Below are positions 59,806-64,000 of a stretch of DNA of 64,000 nucleotides, in pieces. Position numbers and translations under genes: made by a program. Each line of letters begins with the position of its first letter. Position 1 is the stretch's first letter. This stretch comes from Mucilaginibacter daejeonensis (GTDB lineage: Bacteria > Bacteroidota > Bacteroidia > Sphingobacteriales > Sphingobacteriaceae). Below the pieces are notes generated by a model that did no database searches, was not told the origin of the DNA, and saw only the letters and a program-made list of their open reading frames with translations. Location: positions 1,240,001 to 1,304,000 of the forward strand of contig NZ_CP086068.1 of assembly GCF_020783335.1 (NCBI RefSeq). Reading direction: 5' to 3'.

Positions 59806-59813
59806 CAAATATA
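59806..59813 (-). promoter_or_regulatory. Candidate -7 box at the ABC gene start
   Basis: On the minus strand TATATTTG matches TAnnTTTG and ends 5 bases before the ATG at 59800. Confidence 0.45.
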
Positions 59814-59817
59814 CAGA

Positions 59818-59980
59818 GCCCCCTCTAAATCTCCCCCGGGAGGGGAGACTTTAATTACAACAGTTTTAAAGTTCAGCCTGCTAAAACTATCGAGATCTGT
59901 GCAAAAAGAAAATGCCTGTGATCCCACAGGCATTTTCTTTTTAAGCCCTCCCTCCCGGGGAGGGTTTGGGCGGGGCTGTT
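59818..59980. repeat. Inverted repeat element, CTCCCCCGGGAGG family
   Basis: Left GAGCCCCCTCTAAATCTCCC (about 59818) and right CCCTCCCTCCCGGGGAGGG (about 59946-59964) are inverted and of the same type as those at 29781 and 52188. The terminator at 59903-59942 lies between the two arms. Confidence 0.75.
59903..59942. terminator. Very stable bidirectional terminator
   Basis: A perfect 18-bp stem AAAAAGAAAATGCCTGTG and its complement around a 4-base loop, with A-rich and T-rich ends in both directions. It lies between the beta-barrel gene's 3' end and the ABC gene's start. Confidence 0.85.
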
Positions 59981-60846
59981 TAGAACCCGAACATCAATCC
60001 AAAGGAGAAGTTACGCAGACCCTCTTGTGCGGCGGTATCGAACATGTCGTTAAAGTAGTATTTGGCAAATACACCCAGCGCGCCGTAACCTAAACGGCCG
60101 GTAACGCCGTAGCGTACTTTGGCAAAGTGGTAGGTGTTGTTGAATTTTTCCTTACCGTTCTCGCCACTGATCTGTTTCACACGGCCATTGTACAGGAAGC
60201 CAACCATTGGTCCGCCAGTGATGTGGAAACGTTTGCCGGCGTCGTTCTGGCGGCTTCTCCAGTCAAAGGTAAGCGGTATACGGATGTAGCTCGAGGTAAA
60301 GCGGTTCTTGCTATAATTGATATTGTCCTGAGTGTAGCGCAGCGCATCATCTGGTCCATCCTGTTGTATGGTGATATTTTCGCGCAGGCGCAGGTGCGTC
60401 CAATCCAGACCGGCCGATACATAGATGCGGAATGCACTGTCAAAACGGTAGCCTGCCTGTAAGACGTCAAAACCCACGTTGCTGCTCTTCCATGAGCGGT
60501 AACGCAAAAAGTTGTTGGTAGGTGATAGGTTGAAGCTGCCATTATCCACCAGTGTGGCCAAACCCAGATCAAAGCGGGCAAAGGTGATACCCCATGAAAA
60601 CCCCGGAGCTTTTGACGGCATTTCCTTTTCCGAACTATCGCTTTTGGCCGATGTACGCTCGCCGGTGTTGAGGCTGAACTTGATCAGCTTTTTGCGGGTA
60701 CGTACGGTATCGGTACGCACCTCAACGGTGTCGCCCTTATCGTTAACGGTAACGGTGGTTTGGGTAGTGGTAGTAGTGGTTTTGGTTTGTGCGAATACAA
60801 CTGCGGTTGCCGCACAAAGTATGGCGGTAAATATGTAGCGTTTCAT
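59980..60846 (-). CDS. Outer membrane beta-barrel protein
   Basis: A 288-residue protein with a signal peptide ending VFAQT, then a threonine-rich stretch (TKTTTTTTQTTVTVNDKGDT) and an eight-stranded barrel-like pattern of alternating aromatic residues (FNLSPTNNFLRYRSWKSSNV, FRIYVSAGLDWTHLRLRENI) ending in an aromatic C-terminus (NFSFGLMFGF), which is the outer-membrane insertion signal. It is the third gene of a sigma factor/anti-sigma/barrel module. The substrate or role is not known. Confidence 0.8.
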   Translation of the reverse strand: MKRYIFTAILCAATAVVFAQTKTTTTTTQTTVTVNDKGDTVEVRTDTVRTRKKLIKFSLNTGERTSAKSDSSEKEMPSKAPGFSWGITFARFDLGLATLVDNGSFNLSPTNNFLRYRSWKSSNVGFDVLQAGYRFDSAFRIYVSAGLDWTHLRLRENITIQQDGPDDALRYTQDNINYSKNRFTSSYIRIPLTFDWRSRQNDAGKRFHITGGPMVGFLYNGRVKQISGENGKEKFNNTYHFAKVRYGVTGRLGYGALGVFAKYYFNDMFDTAAQEGLRNFSFGLMFGF

Positions 60847-60873
60847 GTTCGTATATGTAAAGGTCTGAATGTG

Positions 60874-61641
60874 TTATTTGTTCTCTTTTTTTACCCGAAC
60901 GATGCCCAGGTTAAGGCCCGTTACGTTCGAGTCCTCATCGGTCTCGGTAAATTCGATCAATTTATCTTCGCGTTTATCCACTTTGGCTACCACCACGTTG
61001 ATCAGATCACCCAAAGAGTGGATGCCGTGGCGCTTCTTTTGAACGGGACGATTGGCCGCCATCACCACCGGAGCCGTGGTGATCGGTTTGATCGCCGCAG
61101 GGGTAGTATCTATGCTGCGAATGGCGATCTGTCCATCAGGTACCACCGGCGTTAATACCGGCTGATCATTCACAGCTGCCAATACCGGCTGGCTTTCTAT
61201 GGCGGTCTCTACAGCTGATCCAGAAGCGATTTCGTTGGCGGGCGTTTCGTTAGCTTCAGGGGTAAGTGACCTTGAACGGTCTTTATGCGTTTCGGCTAGT
61301 TGCGAGGATTGAGGTATAATAGCTGGTGATCCCACGTTAACCGCTACTCGCTGCTTCTCAACTTCTTTATGCTGATCTTTGGTTGTAAAAAAGTGGCCTT
61401 TCCCCGGTCTTTTAGTAGCCATCTGCTGTTCAACTTTGGCTGGCTTATCCATCAGGAACCATACGCCTGCGGTAAGCAAGATCAATACGGCGGCTGCTAT
61501 GCGCATCACCGGTGCCCATGATCTTTTTTTAGTATCGATGTTGGCAGCGATGTTGTCCCAAACGTGCGCAGATGGTTCCATCTCCATGCCCGACAGCCGT
61601 GAGCGGAATAATTCATCTAATTCGTTATCCTGCATATTCAT
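60874..61641 (-). CDS. Anti-sigma factor-like membrane protein
   Basis: A 255-residue protein with an N-terminal cytoplasmic part (LDELFRSRLSGMEMEPSAHV, then WDNIAANID), one membrane helix (MRIAAAVLILLTAGVWFLM, about residues 46-64) and a long exported region rich in Ala, Pro and Thr. This fits an anti-sigma factor, with the N-terminus able to bind the sigma factor encoded just upstream. Its start overlaps the sigma factor gene by 17 bases. A conserved anti-sigma zinc motif is not seen. Confidence 0.7.
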   Translation of the reverse strand: MNMQDNELDELFRSRLSGMEMEPSAHVWDNIAANIDTKKRSWAPVMRIAAAVLILLTAGVWFLMDKPAKVEQQMATKRPGKGHFFTTKDQHKEVEKQRVAVNVGSPAIIPQSSQLAETHKDRSRSLTPEANETPANEIASGSAVETAIESQPVLAAVNDQPVLTPVVPDGQIAIRSIDTTPAAIKPITTAPVVMAANRPVQKKRHGIHSLGDLINVVVAKVDKREDKLIEFTETDEDSNVTGLNLGIVRVKKENK

Positions 61642-62194
61642 AATGCTTTCCCTCCAGTTGTTCGATCTTTTGTTTTAAAATGCCCCTTGCTCGTGATAGT
61701 TGCGATTTAGAGGCGCCCTCGGTGATGCCCGCTATATCGGCTATCTCCTTATGGCTGTAGCCCTCAATGGCATAAAGGTTAAATACCATGCGGTAGCCTG
61801 CGGGCAACTCGTGTATCAGTTTTAACAGGTCCTTGGTCTCCAGGCTTGATGATGCTATACCGTTCACCGGTGGCTCGTAGCCGCTATCGTCCATATCCAC
61901 CTGTATCATTTTATGATGTTTGCGGTAGTACTCGATCGAGCTGTGCACCATGATGCGGCGCATCCAGCCTTCAAAACTCCCTTCGCCCCGGTACTCAGTG
62001 ATCTTATTGAACACCCTGATAAAGCCATTCTGCAACATATCTTCGGCCTCCATCTTGTCCACCGCGTAGCGCATGCACACGGCCAGCATCTTTGGCGCGA
62101 ACTGCTTATAAAGCAATTCCTGCGCTTTGCCGTGCCCTGATCTGCATTTGGTGATGAGTTCTTCGGTCGAATATTTATGTTTCAGGAACATCAT
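61625..62194 (-). CDS. ECF-type RNA polymerase sigma factor
   Basis: A 189-residue sigma-70 family factor. Region 2 is seen in LLYKQFAPKMLAVCMRYAVD and AEDMLQNGFIRVFNKITEYR. Region 4 has the helix-turn-helix YAIEGYSHKEIADIAGITEG and then ASKSQLSRARGILKQKI. The length and the absence of region 1 and 3 mark it as ECF. With the membrane anti-sigma-like gene and the barrel gene downstream it makes a trans-envelope signalling unit. Confidence 0.92.
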   Translation of the reverse strand: MMFLKHKYSTEELITKCRSGHGKAQELLYKQFAPKMLAVCMRYAVDKMEAEDMLQNGFIRVFNKITEYRGEGSFEGWMRRIMVHSSIEYYRKHHKMIQVDMDDSGYEPPVNGIASSSLETKDLLKLIHELPAGYRMVFNLYAIEGYSHKEIADIAGITEGASKSQLSRARGILKQKIEQLEGKHYEYAG

Positions 62195-62488
62195 TTGTAA
62201 GGTAGATGATGCTCCGGCTAAAATGGTTGCATGGCTTTATAAAAAAAAGTTCAAATGGGTCAATTACCGACTTTGATCAGGTATGTGTGGCCGGATTTAA
62301 GTTCGTTTCAAAGTGTTTCATCGATGTAACAAGATACCCCGTTTCACGGTGATATTGGTTGCTACAGATTTAAGAAAAACCTGACTTTTTCAAGAAATAT
62401 CAAGAATTATCAATATAACGACTTCACGTCGAAGCCAGAAGTACGAAATGTAACACCATTTTTAACAGCGTTCAAGCGTAGCCAAATA
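62195..62488. other. Upstream region of the sigma factor gene
   Basis: 294 bases with no gene. It contains two TGTAACA words (62325 and 62449), the same word as in the parC upstream region, and AT-rich DNA around 62380-62420. No clear promoter box was found. Confidence 0.4.
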
Positions 62489-62863
62489 CTACTCGGGGGT
62501 GAGTATCTCTTCACCTTTCAGGTCGATCGATCCTGTGTCGGGTTCAAGCCTAAGGTCCCAATCAATGGTATCGAACGACCGGTTGTGAACATCCGAACAG
62601 GTGAAATGGTACTTCACTTCAAAACGGCACCTGAACCTGCCTTTCAGCTGGTCGGCATCGAAATTAAAGTTCTGTAATTCAAAGTTATGGACCTCTGGTG
62701 AACCACCGTCGTTACGGTGATATTCCCACAGAGCGGTGCACATCTGGCTGCGGTTGGTAGATATCTGAAATATATCGGTCAGAAACTGCTCATAGCTGAT
62801 CTGTCCGTTCAGCAAAGAGGCAATGTGGTCAGGTTCGGTATGTAGTTGAAGTCTTTCGGCCAT
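62489..62863 (-). CDS. Small soluble protein of unknown function
   Basis: A 124-residue protein with no signal or membrane helix. The N-terminal half is helical (EPDHIASLLNGQISYEQFLT), and the rest is strand-rich (NFELQNFNFDADQLKGRFRC, FEVKYHFTCSDVHNRSFDTI, DWDLRLEPDTGSIDLKGEEI). The sequence has several cysteines and a repeating charged pattern. I do not recognise a family. It is transcribed in the same direction as the sigma factor gene, 294 bases upstream of it, but probably separately. Confidence 0.6.
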   Translation of the reverse strand: MAERLQLHTEPDHIASLLNGQISYEQFLTDIFQISTNRSQMCTALWEYHRNDGGSPEVHNFELQNFNFDADQLKGRFRCRFEVKYHFTCSDVHNRSFDTIDWDLRLEPDTGSIDLKGEEILTPE

Positions 62864-62921
62864 GATAGAAAATGTATATCGGTATTCAGCAAATATCTGG
62901 CCTGTGGACTGACTTTCAGCA

Positions 62922-62961
62922 AAAAAAGAAACGGCTCACTACTTATGGTAACGAGCCGTTG
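62922..62961 (-). terminator. Terminator after ilvA
   Basis: Stem AACGGCTC/GAGCCGTT around a 15-base loop. The minus strand continues with TTTCTTTTTTTG, 27 bases after the ilvA stop. Confidence 0.8.
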
Positions 62962-62987
62962 CTTATCTCAAAGAAAGGAAAATGCTT

Positions 62988-64000
62988 TTAAACCAGGTAT
63001 TCGAACAGCGTTTGGTCGCGGTTCACCTCGATCACATCAAACTTGTGTTCTTCCATGCGTTGCAGCAGGGCAGGGTAGTCCTCTGCATTTTTAAGTTCGA
63101 TGCCTACCAGGGCCGGTCCGCGTTCGCGTTCGGTCTTTTTAATGAACTCAAAACGGGTGATATCATCACCAGGACCTAATACTTCACTCACAAACAGTTT
63201 CAAGGCTCCCGGACGCTGCGGGAAACGTACAATGAAATAGTGCTTCAAGCCTTCATACAGTAATGATTGCTCCTTGATCTCGCCCATGCGGTCGATATCA
63301 TTATTACCACCACTGATCACGCAAACCACCTTTTTACCGGCTATTTGATCTTTGATGAGGTCAAGTACCGCTACCGATAGTGCGCCTGCAGGCTCCACCA
63401 CTATGGCGTCCTCGTTGTAAAGCTTCAATATAGTAGTACAAACCTTACCTTCAGGTACCGAGAGCATATCATCCAGCACCTCATTGCAGATCTGGTAGGT
63501 AAAATGGCCTACGCGCTTCACCGCCGCACCATCAACGAAACGGTTAATTTGCGACAGGGTATACGGCTGTCCACGACGTATGGCCTCGATCATAGAAGGT
63601 GCACCTTCAGGTTCAACACCGATCAGTTGGATGTTGGGGTTAAGCTGCTTGAAAAAGCTGCCTACACCAGCAGCCAAACCGCCGCCACCCACCGGCATCA
63701 CGATCACCTCAGCATCCGGCAGGTCCTCATTGATCTCGATACCTACGGTACCCTGACCTTCAATGATCCGGTGATCATCAAAAGGGGGGATGAAGGTCAT
63801 ACCATTAGCCTCGGTGTACTTCAGGGCTTCCTGTAAGCAGTCATCAAAGGTGTCACCTACGAGCACGATCTCCACGTTGCCATTGCCGAACATTTCGGTC
63901 TGCTTCACTTTTTGGCGGGGTGTAATTCCCGGCATAAAGATCACGCCTTTGATGTCAAGTCGCTTGCAAGAAAAGGCTACGCCCTGAGCATGGTTACCTG
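62988..64000 (-). CDS. ilvA: Threonine ammonia-lyase, partial at the window edge
   Basis: The last 337 residues of a PLP-dependent threonine deaminase; the N-terminus and PLP lysine lie outside the window. The visible part begins GNHAQGVAFSCKRLDIKG, continues with the PLP phosphate loop in MPVGGGGLAAGVGSFFKQLN and GGNNDIDRMG, and ends in one ACT-like regulatory domain (FIVRFPQRPGALKLFVSEVL, ending VNRDQTLFEYLV). It makes 2-oxobutanoate for isoleucine synthesis. One ACT-like domain rather than two is the short Bacteroidetes form. Confidence 0.93.
   Translation of the reverse strand, partial: GNHAQGVAFSCKRLDIKGVIFMPGITPRQKVKQTEMFGNGNVEIVLVGDTFDDCLQEALKYTEANGMTFIPPFDDHRIIEGQGTVGIEINEDLPDAEVIVMPVGGGGLAAGVGSFFKQLNPNIQLIGVEPEGAPSMIEAIRRGQPYTLSQINRFVDGAAVKRVGHFTYQICNEVLDDMLSVPEGKVCTTILKLYNEDAIVVEPAGALSVAVLDLIKDQIAGKKVVCVISGGNNDIDRMGEIKEQSLLYEGLKHYFIVRFPQRPGALKLFVSEVLGPGDDITRFEFIKKTERERGPALVGIELKNAEDYPALLQRMEEHKFDVIEVNRDQTLFEYLV

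Overview
The window looks like chromosomal DNA of a Bacteroidota bacterium of the Sphingobacteriaceae type (Mucilaginibacter/Pedobacter-like). The basis is protein style (DUF6702, DUF4159, TonB C-terminal domain proteins with a Cys-rich head, the long three-domain IspG, a HemC-HemD fusion, LytTR two-component pairs), several promoter boxes of the Bacteroidetes type TAnnTTTG, weak Shine-Dalgarno sequences and many lipoprotein signals. No rRNA, tRNA, CRISPR array or transposase gene was seen.

Layout. 1-3.9 kb: a partial PH-domain protein, a DUF6702 protein, a HupE/UreJ-like membrane protein and an M1 metallopeptidase. 3.9-10.5 kb: an AT-richer accessory stretch with orphan genes, short GC-rich palindromes between them, a leucine-rich-repeat lipoprotein divergent from a second lipoprotein, and a lipoprotein pseudogene with two frameshifts. 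10.5-16.7 kb: two phosphatase-type exported proteins, an aldose-1-epimerase-like protein and a cysteine-less thioredoxin-like protein. 16.8-21.2 kb: topoisomerase IV subunit A and small genes. 21.3-32.7 kb: a seven-gene operon MoxR, DUF58, BatA-like, DUF4175-like, membrane protein, TldD-like, TldE-like, with a DUF4159 gene divergent from it. 32.8-43.9 kb: an RDD protein, P-loop kinase, ispG, LytS/LytTR pair, TonB-domain pair, poxB and an MFS exporter. 44-56 kb: a haem biosynthesis region (hemA divergent from hemC-hemD fusion, hemB, hemL, a histidine kinase and regulator, hemE, hemJ). 56-64 kb: a helicase, a large tandem repeat, an ABC ATPase, a sigma factor/anti-sigma/beta-barrel module and the 3' part of ilvA.

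How the genes work together. The haem genes carry glutamyl-tRNA to protoporphyrin: HemA and HemL make 5-aminolevulinate, HemB, HemC-HemD and HemE build and decarboxylate the tetrapyrrole, and HemJ oxidises protoporphyrinogen. A two-component pair with almost no extracellular sensor sits inside the run. The MoxR-to-TldE operon joins an AAA+ chaperone and Bat-type membrane proteins to a TldD/TldE protease pair whose TldD carries a twin-arginine signal. It is the best candidate here for a poorly described system.

The most unusual feature is non-coding. At least five families of inverted or tandem repeats fill most intergenic gaps longer than about 40 bases between 45 and 60 kb and two gaps of the MoxR operon. 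They often end within a few bases of a start codon, in two cases they supply the C-terminal residues of a protein, and in ispG one appears to have entered the reading frame. Calls rest on reading the sequence and recalled family knowledge; no database search was run.
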